Of a stretch of DNA of 33,429 nt, positions 21,973-29,836 are shown piece after piece (within the stretch, counting starts at the first letter, position 1; each line of letters begins with the position of its first letter). The position numbers were made by a program, and so were the translations under genes. The notes beneath the pieces are model-generated. The model was not told the origin of the DNA. It saw only the letters and a list, made by a program, of their open reading frames with translations, and searched no databases. The stretch spans positions 1-33,429 of IMG/VR virus record IMGVR_UViG_3300020205_003285, one strand, 5' to 3'. Source of the stretch: a virus.

Positions 21973-22046
21973 GCCAAATTAGCACAGTTGGTAGTTGCAT
22001 TCGCCTTGTAAGCGAAAGGTCGTCGGTTCGAGCCCGACATTTGGCT
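21973..22046 (+). tRNA. tRNA-Thr (anticodon UGU)
   Basis: Acceptor GCCAAAT (21973-21979) pairs perfectly with ATTTGGC (22039-22045). Anticodon stem TTCGC/GCGAA (22000-22004, 22012-22016), loop CTTGTAA with anticodon TGT (22007-22009). Variable loop AGGTC. T stem GTCGG/CCGAC with loop TTCGAGC. No CCA is encoded. It reads ACA, a common codon in AT-rich phages. Confidence 0.92.
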
Positions 22047-22065
22047 TGAGTTCTATAAAACTCCA

Positions 22066-22239
22066 ATGTCACTTATTTCACAACAAGACCGTCAAATGGT
22101 CATTGAAGCACTTGAATATTATGTCCAGGATATGGAAAAAAATAACTGCAATGATGCGGCAATTTATTCCTACAACACACTCCTCAATTGGATTCGACTC
22201 GAACATTTCAAAAATGAAGATATCAATCTGGTATTGTGA
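22066..22239 (+). CDS. 57-aa hypothetical protein
   Basis: The ORF reads MSLISQQDRQMVIEALEYYVQDMEKNNCNDAAIYSYNTLLNWIRLEHFKNEDINLVL. It is a predicted helical protein with no recognised domain. It lies 19 nt after the tRNA-Thr and overlaps the next gene by 26 nt, which fits a translationally coupled pair. Likely transcribed with the tRNA. Confidence 0.6.
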   Translation: MSLISQQDRQMVIEALEYYVQDMEKNNCNDAAIYSYNTLLNWIRLEHFKNEDINLVL

Positions 22240-22387
22240 ATCTATGAATCAATGGCGGTGGACCCTATGCGACTCTTCACGCACAATTCGTAGACAAGAA
22301 TCAGGGCAGAGACCACACCTTCGTGATGCTATGGAAGACATTGCAAACACTATAGAATATATGTTAAAATGCAAACAAAGTGAGTAA
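22214..22387 (+). CDS. 57-aa conserved hypothetical protein
   Basis: The ORF begins MKISIWYCESMNQWRWTLCDSSRTIRRQESGQRPHLRDAMEDIANTIEYMLKCKQSE. The WYCESMNQWRW and GQRPHLRDAMEDIANTIEY blocks look like a conserved small phage protein. The longer frame back to 21995 runs through the tRNA and is not real. A weak sigma70-like pair (TTGCAA 22341-22346, TAAAAT 22365-22370) lies in its 3' end, upstream of the Mom-like gene. Confidence 0.6.
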   Translation: MKISIWYCESMNQWRWTLCDSSRTIRRQESGQRPHLRDAMEDIANTIEYMLKCKQSE

Positions 22388-22396
22388 AAATACTTA

Positions 22397-23017
22397 ATGA
22401 AATCAGATTTTTATATAGATAGAGTAGGTAAAGAAGAAATCAAAGAACTTCTTTATACTCATCATTATCTTAAAGACGAATCGAAGGATTTCAAAAGTGG
22501 ATACAATTACTCACTTTACCGCAAATCATTCACAGATGTACTTAATATTGGCGGCTCTGTTGGTGCTTGCATTTTCAGTACTCTCCCAGTTCCAGAAATT
22601 GCCGTAGGTGCTTTTGGACTAGAAAGAAATCAACAAGAAGGAATATACGAGTTGTCAAGACTTTGTATACATCCTGATATTCAAAAAGAAGAGTATAATA
22701 TCACATCTTGGTTCGTCAGTCGTTGTATAAAGAGGTTTAGAAAAGATGTCCGCGTTTCTTGTATTCTTAGCTACGCTGATGCTAATCACCACTCTGGAAC
22801 TATATACAGAGCTTGTAATTTTACTTACTACGGTATGACTGATCCAAAAAAAGATTTTTGGATTAAACAATCCGATGGTTCTTTTATAAAACACTCTAGA
22901 GGGCCAACTAAAGGATTGGATGGTGAATGGAGAGAAAGAAGTAGGAAACACCGATACCTTATGATATTTGATAAAGAACTGAAAAAACGCTTGACATGGA
23001 AGGAAGAGAAGTGGTAA
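22397..23017 (+). CDS. Mom-like GNAT-fold DNA adenine-modification protein
   Basis: The 206-aa protein has the blocks expected for the Mu Mom-like GNAT family: YELSRLCIHPD (84-94), SWFVSRCIKRF (104-114), SCILSYADANHHSGTIYRACNFTYYG (121-146), and RKHRYLMIFDK (183-193). Mu Mom converts adenine in DNA to a carbamoylmethyl-type form that blocks restriction. The match is by motif only; a general N-acetyltransferase is possible. No Com-like activator is seen next to it. A strong promoter lies in its 3' end. Confidence 0.65.
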   Translation: MKSDFYIDRVGKEEIKELLYTHHYLKDESKDFKSGYNYSLYRKSFTDVLNIGGSVGACIFSTLPVPEIAVGAFGLERNQQEGIYELSRLCIHPDIQKEEYNITSWFVSRCIKRFRKDVRVSCILSYADANHHSGTIYRACNFTYYGMTDPKKDFWIKQSDGSFIKHSRGPTKGLDGEWRERSRKHRYLMIFDKELKKRLTWKEEKW

Positions 23018-23020
23018 AAT
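22991..23020 (+). promoter_or_regulatory. sigma70 promoter in the 3' end of the Mom-like gene
   Basis: TTGACA (22991-22996), 18-nt spacer, TAAAAT (23015-23020). Predicted start near 23027. The next terminator is at 23063-23086, so the product would be about 60 nt unless transcription reads through into the 1989-aa gene. Confidence 0.75.
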
Positions 23021-23026
23021 ATAAGT

Positions 23027-23086
23027 TCCTTCCGTGTGAATAGTGGCACAATGTGCATAGTGAACCTCCTTCTAGGAGGTTTTTTC
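23027..23086 (+). ncRNA. Candidate ~60-nt small RNA
   Basis: The stretch is bounded by a consensus-like promoter and a strong intrinsic terminator and contains no credible ORF. It holds a small hairpin, GCAC/GTGC (about 23047-23057), followed by the terminator stem. I know no RNA family that matches. The alternative is an early promoter with an attenuator for the large gene at 23128. Confidence 0.4.
23063..23086 (+). terminator. Strong Rho-independent terminator
   Basis: AACCTCCT (23063-23070) pairs with AGGAGGTT (23074-23081), 8 bp with a 3-nt loop, followed by a T-run. It closes the accessory island; a late promoter follows 5 nt later. Confidence 0.93.
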
Positions 23087-23090
23087 TTAT

Positions 23091-23098
23091 GATAAATA
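23091..23098 (+). promoter_or_regulatory. Late promoter for the 1989-aa gene
   Basis: GATAAATA, 29 nt before the ATG at 23128 and 5 nt after the terminator. The layout insulates the late structural gene from the early island. Confidence 0.65.
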
Positions 23099-23127
23099 AT
23101 CTATAATAGAAGTAAAAAGAACTTAAA

Positions 23128-26100
23128 ATGGGATTAAGTCGTCTTGATAATTTTCTGAAGTCTGTTCGCGGAAATATTATCTATGTTGATCCAAATAGTA
23201 TTGACGCTACTGATAGCATTGAAAATCAAGGAAATAGTCTAACCAGACCTTTTAAAACTATACAAAGAGCACTGGCCGAGGCATCTAGATTTTCCTATCA
23301 GAGAGGATTAGATAACGATAGATTTGAGAAAACTACAATTCTTTTGTATCCTGGAGATCATGTTGTAGATAACCGTCCAGGGTGGATTCCTGATGGCGCA
23401 AATAACTATCGTCTTCGTAATGGTTTAACTTCTAACGACTTTCCTTCTTGGGATCTTACAACTAATTTTGATTTAGAAACACCAAATAATGCACTCTACA
23501 AGTTGAACTCTGTTCATGGTGGTGTTATTATTCCGCGAGGAACCTCAATTATCGGTCTTGATCTAAGAAAAACAAGAATTCGTCCTAAGTATGTTCCAAA
23601 TCCAGAAAACAATCAAATTGAAAGATCTGCGGTATTCCGCGTAACAGGTGCTTGTTATCTTTGGCAGTTTACTGTTCTTGATGCAAATCCAAATGGAACT
23701 TGTTATAAGGACTATACCACAAATATTTTTGTTCCTAATTTTTCTCACCACAAATTAACGGCATTTGAATATGCTGATGGTGCAAATGGTGTAAGTATTG
23801 CGGATGATTTCCAGACTTACTCTACGACCAGAACAGATCTGCAGATGTATTATGAGAAGATTGGACTAGCATATGGTTCCTCTTCTGGTCGTGAGATTCA
23901 ACCAGATTATCCGTCATCCTCTATTGATATTCAACCTAAGATTGATGAATATCGTATTGTTGGTTCTCGTGGTGCTGAAATTGGCATTACAAGTATAAAG
24001 TCTGGTAATGGTGTTATTCCATCTACAAACATTACAGTCACACTTGAAAATTCACTTGGCGGGATTGATGTTGATACACCTATTCGTATCGAAGGTGTCG
24101 GTGCATCTGGTTATGACGGTCAATATGTTGTAAGTGAGGTCAATAATTCTACAGAAATTGTCTATCAGGTTCAAAATCCACCTCTTGATCCACTTCCTCC
24201 TGTTGTAAGTGCAACTCTCAACATTTCTGTTGATACTGTAACATCAGCATCTCCATATATCTTTAATATCTCGATGAGATCTGTATATGGAATGTGCGGT
24301 CTTCATGCAGATGGAGACAAGGCTGATGGATTCAAGAGCATGGTTGTCGCACAATTTACAGGTATTGGTCTTCAAAAAGATGATAATGCTTTTGTAAAAT
24401 ATAATACAACTTCTGGTGTATATGAAGACAATACTGCATTTGGAAATGAAAATATACACACAGATTCTCGTGCTCGATTTAAACCGGAGTATGAAAACTA
24501 TCACATCAAGTGTTCGAATGACGCATATCTTCAGTTAGTTTCTGTATTTGCTATCGGTTATGCAAATCACTTCTTGGTTGAGTCTGGTGGCGATCAATCA
24601 ATCAACAACTCAAACTCTAACTTTGGCGCAAAGGCATTAGTTGCATCAGGATTTAGAGATAATGCATTTCCAAGAGATGATGTAGGATATATCACTCACG
24701 TTATTCCTCCTAAGGTTCTAGAGTCTGAAGAAACTACAGTTGAATTTACATCTATTGATGTCGGTGTTACAACTTCTGTCGGAATCTCATCTCACTTGTA
24801 TCTGTATAATCAGACTAACGCTGCTGTATTTCCAGAAGGTGTTATTGAAGGATACCGAATTGGCGCAAAAGTTGATGAAACAATTAATGTATTGATTACT
24901 GATAGTGGAACTGCAACGGAGTATTCTGCAAATATTGTAATGCCTAATACTCTGGATGTTATTTCAGAGAAAAAACTAACAGTCGGTAGAAGTTCTGCAG
25001 GTATTAATAGCATTACGAGTAATGTTATGACTCTTACCTCAAATCACAACTTGATTAACGGTGAGAGTGTTCGTGTTATTTCAAACACAGGACAACTTCC
25101 TGATGGAGTTCAGCCAAATCAGGTTTATTATGCTATCACAAATACTGTTGCATCAATTAATGCATATCAAATTAAGATCGCACAAACACTAAACGATGCT
25201 ATTGCAGATAATCCAATTACAATCAATAATAAAGGCGGACTTCTCAGTATTGTAAGTCGTGTCTCAGATAAGAGTTCTGGTGATATCGGACATCCAATTC
25301 AATATGATTCCGCACAAGGTCAGTGGTATGTAAATGTTGCAACCGCAGCAACTGCAAATACAATTTATAGTGCGCTTGGAACTTTAGGAGTATCTGGTCT
25401 AGGAGATGCAACGCCAAGAACTTATATCAAGAGAAAACCTGATACTCGTAATATTATTGACACTGTTTACAGACTTCGTTATGTAATTCCTTCAGACTCA
25501 ACAATTGTAGCAAGACCACCTCTTGATGGTTATGTTCTTCAAGAGTCAAATACATCTATAGGATCTACTTCTACAGAAGTTGCTTATCAGTTTAATCCAT
25601 CAACTGTTACACTTTCTAACTCAACAGAACTTAGAAACCAAAAGATTATTGCCGGTGCTACATGGAATTCTACTGTAGCTACAATTACAACTGAACTTCC
25701 TCATAATTTGAATGCTGGATCTGAAGTTGAAATTTTAAATGTAACTAGTACAAATAATACTTCAGGAACTGTAGATCAAGGATATAATGGAACATTTACT
25801 GTAGTTTCTGTAGTTAATAGTAAAAAGTTTACTGTTACTATTGCATCAAATCCAGGAACATTTACGAACGACACTTCTGTAAGAACAACTAATCTTCCTT
25901 ATTTAAGAAGAAAGAAATTCCTAAACAACTATTACATCTATCGTTCTCAAGAAGTTCAGAGTTATATTCCAGGAGAACAAGATGGTGTTTATCATCTACT
26001 TGTTGCTAATGCTTCCAATTCACCTTCTGTTGTCCCATTTAATGATTTAGAGTTCGCTCAACCAATACAAAATCTATATCCTCAGACAAACCGCGATACT

Positions 26101-29097
26101 CCAGTATCTGATCCAAAGGCATCTGTTTCTTTTGCACTTCCAGATCCAATCGGTCAGGTTGTAATTAACAAACCTCAGAACAGCATCACAAAAGAAAGTC
26201 TAGGAAAAGGATTAATTGATTTCAATGTTGGTGTTGCACTTACAAACATTATTTCTGGTGCTGCTGGAACTACACACACCTTTAATACTAAACAAGATCA
26301 TGGACTGAATCGTATTATCTCACTTTCTCTTGTAAATCAAGGTGCAGGATATGGTGATGGTACTGCATCTGCTAAGAATTATTTCAACGCACAGTTAATT
26401 AATGCTTCTGGTGCTACAAATGGATTCAATGCAACTGCAAGAGTTAGTGTAAGTGCTGCTGGTACTATTACCGCAGTTAAAATAATGGACGGTGGTAGTG
26501 CGTATTCTGTTGGAGATCAACTCAATGTTGTTGGTATTGCAACTACTACTGGATTCTCTGTTGGTATCGTAAGTGTTACTGGAATTTATAATAATGTTGG
26601 TGATACTTTACTCGTTAGTGGTATTGTACCTGAAACTTTTGATGCGTACAATAACTATTATCGTATCACTGGAATTTCGAGTAGTAAGACAGTTAGTGTT
26701 GCATCGGCATCTACAATTAGTCCAGCTGTTACAACTGGTCTTGGATTAACTGTTACTGCATTCTCTAATGCAATTCTAACAGGACAAACTCTCAATATTT
26801 CTTCCTTGGTTTATAATAATGTTGTAGGTCTTGCAACAGTTACCACCTTACAGAATCATGGTTTGAATGTTGATAATAAGGTTCATCTTGGTGGAGCAGA
26901 AAATAGTTTCTACAATGGAGATTTTGTTGTTAAGAGAGTTGTAAGTAATACCTCCTTTGTAATTAATCCTGGTGTGAGAACAGATGTTCCAGCAACAACT
27001 GGAAATAAATTTGTATATCAAAGTGGATTTGTTGCAAGTGGTGGTAATATCACTAGAGTTAATGAAAATCTTGGTGGAAGACAAATCACACAATATGCTG
27101 GTATTACAACAACACTAGCTTCCACAGTCAGTGATCCAAACTCAGCGACTCTTGGTATTCTAAACGCAACTTCTCTTGATCTTAATATTGGCGATTACTT
27201 ACTATTAGATGAAGAAATTGTCAGAATTAAGACAACAGTAACTTCTTCAAATGTTTCAGTATTCAGAGGTCTGTTTGGAACTCGTAGAACATCTCATAAT
27301 TCTGGAGAAGTTGTTCGTAGAATTAAACCAATTCCAATTGAACTTCGTCGTAATTCATTAATTCGCGCATCAGGTCATACCTTTGAGTACCTTGGTTTTG
27401 GTCCTGGTAACTATTCAACGGCATTCCCAGAAAGACAAGATCGTACTGTTACTGCTCAAGAAGAACTTTTATCACAAGCAACAAAGCAGAGTGGTGGTAT
27501 TGTCGTATTCACTGGAATGAATGCTGATGGTGACTTCTATGTTGGAAATAAAAAAGTAAGTTCTGCAACAGGTCAAGAAGAAGTATTTGATGCACCAGTT
27601 CCAACGGTAACTGGAGAAGATCCTGGTACTGGAAGTTTAAATATTGGTTTTGATGTTCTTTCGCCACTTGAAATATCTGTAACTCGTTCTCTAAGAGTTG
27701 AAGGTGGTCCAGATGCAAATATTATTTCTGAGTTTGATGGTCCTGTAATCTTTAATAATAAGATTACTTCTACTTCAGATAAAGGAATTGAAGCAAACTC
27801 AATCTTTTTACAAGGTGATGCATCAGTTTCTAGAAAATATACTGTTGGTATTTCTACTCCCGTTCTTGCAGGAAATCCTGGAGACATACAATATAATGCT
27901 GTTCCTGTAAGTAAAGATTATATTGGTTGGGTCTATACTGATAACAATCGTTGGGAACAGTTTGGTTATATTGGACCAGAAGTTAATGCTGTTGGTATTT
28001 CTTCTGGTGGAACATATGTTGGTCTTTCAACTCTAGTCAATTTTGAGACTGGTCTTGGAGCAACTATTACAAGTTCTCATGATTCAGTTTCTGGAATTAC
28101 CACTCTAAGATTCCAGGCAAATCCATTAAATGTTGGTGTTGGTCTCGGAAATACTTTTGTTGGCATAGCAACTCAAATCAACTTCATTGGTTATGGAATC
28201 ACTGTTGGTATGATATTCAATGCTGGCATTGCTAGTGTTACTTTATCAGGTGGTGTTGGTGCAGGTGGAAGTAATCCTGGACTTCCAAATAATGCAGTTC
28301 AATACAATGATGGTGGATTCTTCCGTGGTAGTTCTGGTTTTACATTTAATGGAACTAATCTTGAACTGAATAACTCATCTACATCTACACTTTTCCGTAT
28401 TATTCAAACGGGAACAGGAAATGCATTCCAAGTAGATGATGTTGCAAGTGATACAACTCCATTTGTAATTGCAAATGATGGTTCTGTTGGCATTGGAACC
28501 GCAAATCCAACAGCAAAAGTTGAGGTAGTTGCATCTACACAAGAATCAGTTCGTATTAAATCTACAAGTGGATCTGGTAACATTGTAAGAGTTGATAATA
28601 CTAACAATGATACTACACCTGTTATTATTGATGTTAATGGAAATGTTGGTATTAATACTGTAAGTGCAATTGCGTCACTTGATGTTGTTGGAAATGCAGC
28701 TGTTACTGGTGAAGTAAGGTATTATGAGACTGACAGAACAAATTATGTCTCGTTACAAGCACCAACACTTGCTTCTAATGTAAGTTTGACACTACCTCCT
28801 GTAGTTGGTGCTGCAAGCAGTGTTCTCTATACAACTGGTAGTGGAATTCTTAATTGGATTTCTCCACGAGCATTAATTGCTCTTGGTCTTACCAATACTG
28901 ATAGTATTTCCGAAGGATCTACAAATCTATACTTTACTGATGAAAGAGCACAAGATGCTGTTGGTGCGGCAATTAATGCCGGTATTCAAACTGGAATTAC
29001 TGTAACGTATGATGATGCAAATAATCGCATCAACTTTAATGCCACAGGATCTGCACCATATCCATTCACAACTCGTGGATTTGGATTTCCTCTTTGA
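23128..29097 (+). CDS. Very large virion structural / tail fibre protein
   Basis: A 1989-aa protein. The N-terminus (MGLSRLDNFLKSVRGNIIYVDPNSIDATDSIENQGNSLTRPFKTIQRALAEASRF) starts like a right-handed beta-helix fibre, with a conserved GMCGLHADGDKADGFKSMVVAQFTGIGLQKDDNAFVKY block (about 388-425). The middle repeats a 'H-x-L-x-x-G' module near residues 635, 855, 1057 and 1242. The C-terminus (1600-1989) is Gly/Thr/Val-rich fibre-like and ends in FGFPL. Such giant proteins are common in cyanophage fibre regions. Exact position in the virion (baseplate wedge or side fibre) is not determinable here. Confidence 0.8.
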   Translation: MGLSRLDNFLKSVRGNIIYVDPNSIDATDSIENQGNSLTRPFKTIQRALAEASRFSYQRGLDNDRFEKTTILLYPGDHVVDNRPGWIPDGANNYRLRNGLTSNDFPSWDLTTNFDLETPNNALYKLNSVHGGVIIPRGTSIIGLDLRKTRIRPKYVPNPENNQIERSAVFRVTGACYLWQFTVLDANPNGTCYKDYTTNIFVPNFSHHKLTAFEYADGANGVSIADDFQTYSTTRTDLQMYYEKIGLAYGSSSGREIQPDYPSSSIDIQPKIDEYRIVGSRGAEIGITSIKSGNGVIPSTNITVTLENSLGGIDVDTPIRIEGVGASGYDGQYVVSEVNNSTEIVYQVQNPPLDPLPPVVSATLNISVDTVTSASPYIFNISMRSVYGMCGLHADGDKADGFKSMVVAQFTGIGLQKDDNAFVKYNTTSGVYEDNTAFGNENIHTDSRARFKPEYENYHIKCSNDAYLQLVSVFAIGYANHFLVESGGDQSINNSNSNFGAKALVASGFRDNAFPRDDVGYITHVIPPKVLESEETTVEFTSIDVGVTTSVGISSHLYLYNQTNAAVFPEGVIEGYRIGAKVDETINVLITDSGTATEYSANIVMPNTLDVISEKKLTVGRSSAGINSITSNVMTLTSNHNLINGESVRVISNTGQLPDGVQPNQVYYAITNTVASINAYQIKIAQTLNDAIADNPITINNKGGLLSIVSRVSDKSSGDIGHPIQYDSAQGQWYVNVATAATANTIYSALGTLGVSGLGDATPRTYIKRKPDTRNIIDTVYRLRYVIPSDSTIVARPPLDGYVLQESNTSIGSTSTEVAYQFNPSTVTLSNSTELRNQKIIAGATWNSTVATITTELPHNLNAGSEVEILNVTSTNNTSGTVDQGYNGTFTVVSVVNSKKFTVTIASNPGTFTNDTSVRTTNLPYLRRKKFLNNYYIYRSQEVQSYIPGEQDGVYHLLVANASNSPSVVPFNDLEFAQPIQNLYPQTNRDTPVSDPKASVSFALPDPIGQVVINKPQNSITKESLGKGLIDFNVGVALTNIISGAAGTTHTFNTKQDHGLNRIISLSLVNQGAGYGDGTASAKNYFNAQLINASGATNGFNATARVSVSAAGTITAVKIMDGGSAYSVGDQLNVVGIATTTGFSVGIVSVTGIYNNVGDTLLVSGIVPETFDAYNNYYRITGISSSKTVSVASASTISPAVTTGLGLTVTAFSNAILTGQTLNISSLVYNNVVGLATVTTLQNHGLNVDNKVHLGGAENSFYNGDFVVKRVVSNTSFVINPGVRTDVPATTGNKFVYQSGFVASGGNITRVNENLGGRQITQYAGITTTLASTVSDPNSATLGILNATSLDLNIGDYLLLDEEIVRIKTTVTSSNVSVFRGLFGTRRTSHNSGEVVRRIKPIPIELRRNSLIRASGHTFEYLGFGPGNYSTAFPERQDRTVTAQEELLSQATKQSGGIVVFTGMNADGDFYVGNKKVSSATGQEEVFDAPVPTVTGEDPGTGSLNIGFDVLSPLEISVTRSLRVEGGPDANIISEFDGPVIFNNKITSTSDKGIEANSIFLQGDASVSRKYTVGISTPVLAGNPGDIQYNAVPVSKDYIGWVYTDNNRWEQFGYIGPEVNAVGISSGGTYVGLSTLVNFETGLGATITSSHDSVSGITTLRFQANPLNVGVGLGNTFVGIATQINFIGYGITVGMIFNAGIASVTLSGGVGAGGSNPGLPNNAVQYNDGGFFRGSSGFTFNGTNLELNNSSTSTLFRIIQTGTGNAFQVDDVASDTTPFVIANDGSVGIGTANPTAKVEVVASTQESVRIKSTSGSGNIVRVDNTNNDTTPVIIDVNGNVGINTVSAIASLDVVGNAAVTGEVRYYETDRTNYVSLQAPTLASNVSLTLPPVVGAASSVLYTTGSGILNWISPRALIALGLTNTDSISEGSTNLYFTDERAQDAVGAAINAGIQTGITVTYDDANNRINFNATGSAPYPFTTRGFGFPL

Positions 29098-29337
29098 TTA
29101 AGTTCCGTCTTCTTTGATGATTGAGATATTATAAGCACCCGACGAAGCAGAAAAAATTTGTGAGGGTGCTAAAAATATTTCTTTTGGAGTAGGATTTGAT
29201 GCACTTATATTCACTGTAACATTCGCCCACGAAACATTCGTGGGATTTTGTAAGAAGTTTATTTTAACTCTTACGTTCTGCCCTGTATTATTTGAATACG
29301 TTGGATTTGATGTTCCGTTAAGAATTTGTGATGCCAT
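29098..29337 (-). CDS. 79-aa small beta protein, paralog of the next gene
   Basis: The ORF starts MASQILNGTSNPTYSNNTGQNVRVKINFLQNPTNVSWANVTVN and ends PSQIFSASSGAYNISIIKEDGT. ATG 29337 is chosen over 29349 because the paralog next door begins MASQVLSGSGNPSYTNNTGQNVRV. It lacks the middle region of the paralog. The stop touches the stop of the 1989-aa gene. Likely a small fibre-associated structural protein; function unknown. Confidence 0.7.
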   Translation of the reverse strand: MASQILNGTSNPTYSNNTGQNVRVKINFLQNPTNVSWANVTVNISASNPTPKEIFLAPSQIFSASSGAYNISIIKEDGT

Positions 29338-29338
29338 A

Positions 29339-29773
29339 TCAGGTCCCATCCTCTTTGATGACTATAATGTTGTATGCTCCAGAAACAGCACCAAATGATT
29401 GTGTTGGTGCTAAAACAACTTCGACCGGCAGATTAACTGCTGGTCCAATGCTTGTTGGAACATAAGCGATTGTTGATAAAGATCCACTACCAACATTTAT
29501 TGACCCTGGAGATCCAGAAGGAGAATATGGAGTGACAAGAAGTATATTGCCGGTCGGTGATGCAATAGAACCTGTAATAGGTACAGAAACTTGTGAGGTT
29601 TGAACTTGTAAATTATCTTTACTGACTGTTGTTGCTGCGGGTGGTGTTACTGTTACTCCCGCCCAAGTCATGCTAGTACAACTAGCCAAGTAATTGATAA
29701 TAACTCTTACGTTTTGTCCTGTATTATTTGTATAAGATGGGTTACCAGACCCACTCAACACCTGAGATGCCAT
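29339..29773 (-). CDS. 144-aa beta-rich protein, paralog pair
   Basis: The protein begins MASQVLSGSGNPSYTNNTGQNVRVIINYLASCTSMTWAGVTVTPP and ends VLAPTQSFGAVSGAYNIIVIKEDGT. Both ends match the 79-aa neighbour, and the middle (residues 50-115) is extra. Transcribed from the minus half of the bidirectional late promoter; 1 nt separates it from the next gene. Confidence 0.72.
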   Translation of the reverse strand: MASQVLSGSGNPSYTNNTGQNVRVIINYLASCTSMTWAGVTVTPPAATTVSKDNLQVQTSQVSVPITGSIASPTGNILLVTPYSPSGSPGSINVGSGSLSTIAYVPTSIGPAVNLPVEVVLAPTQSFGAVSGAYNIIVIKEDGT

Positions 29774-29797
29774 ATTAATTCTTGAATGCTTTTCTAA

Positions 29798-29809
29798 TAT
29801 TTATAAATA
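29798..29809. promoter_or_regulatory. Palindromic bidirectional late promoter
   Basis: TATTTATAAATA is a perfect 12-bp palindrome giving TATAAATA on both strands (29802-29809 plus; 29798-29805 minus). It lies 27 nt upstream of the plus gene at 29837 and 24 nt upstream of the minus gene at 29773. Confidence 0.75.
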
Positions 29810-29836
29810 AGTAAAAAGGGTGGAGAGTGAAACCCC

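Noticed and set aside
21995-22213. Long frame upstream of the 57-aa gene at 22214.
   Set aside because: It runs through the tRNA-Thr and over another ORF; the conserved-looking protein begins at MKISIWYCE (22214).
23063-23081. Anti-Shine-Dalgarno mimic (ACCTCCTT).
   Set aside because: It is fully paired with AGGAGGTT in a terminator stem, which explains it.
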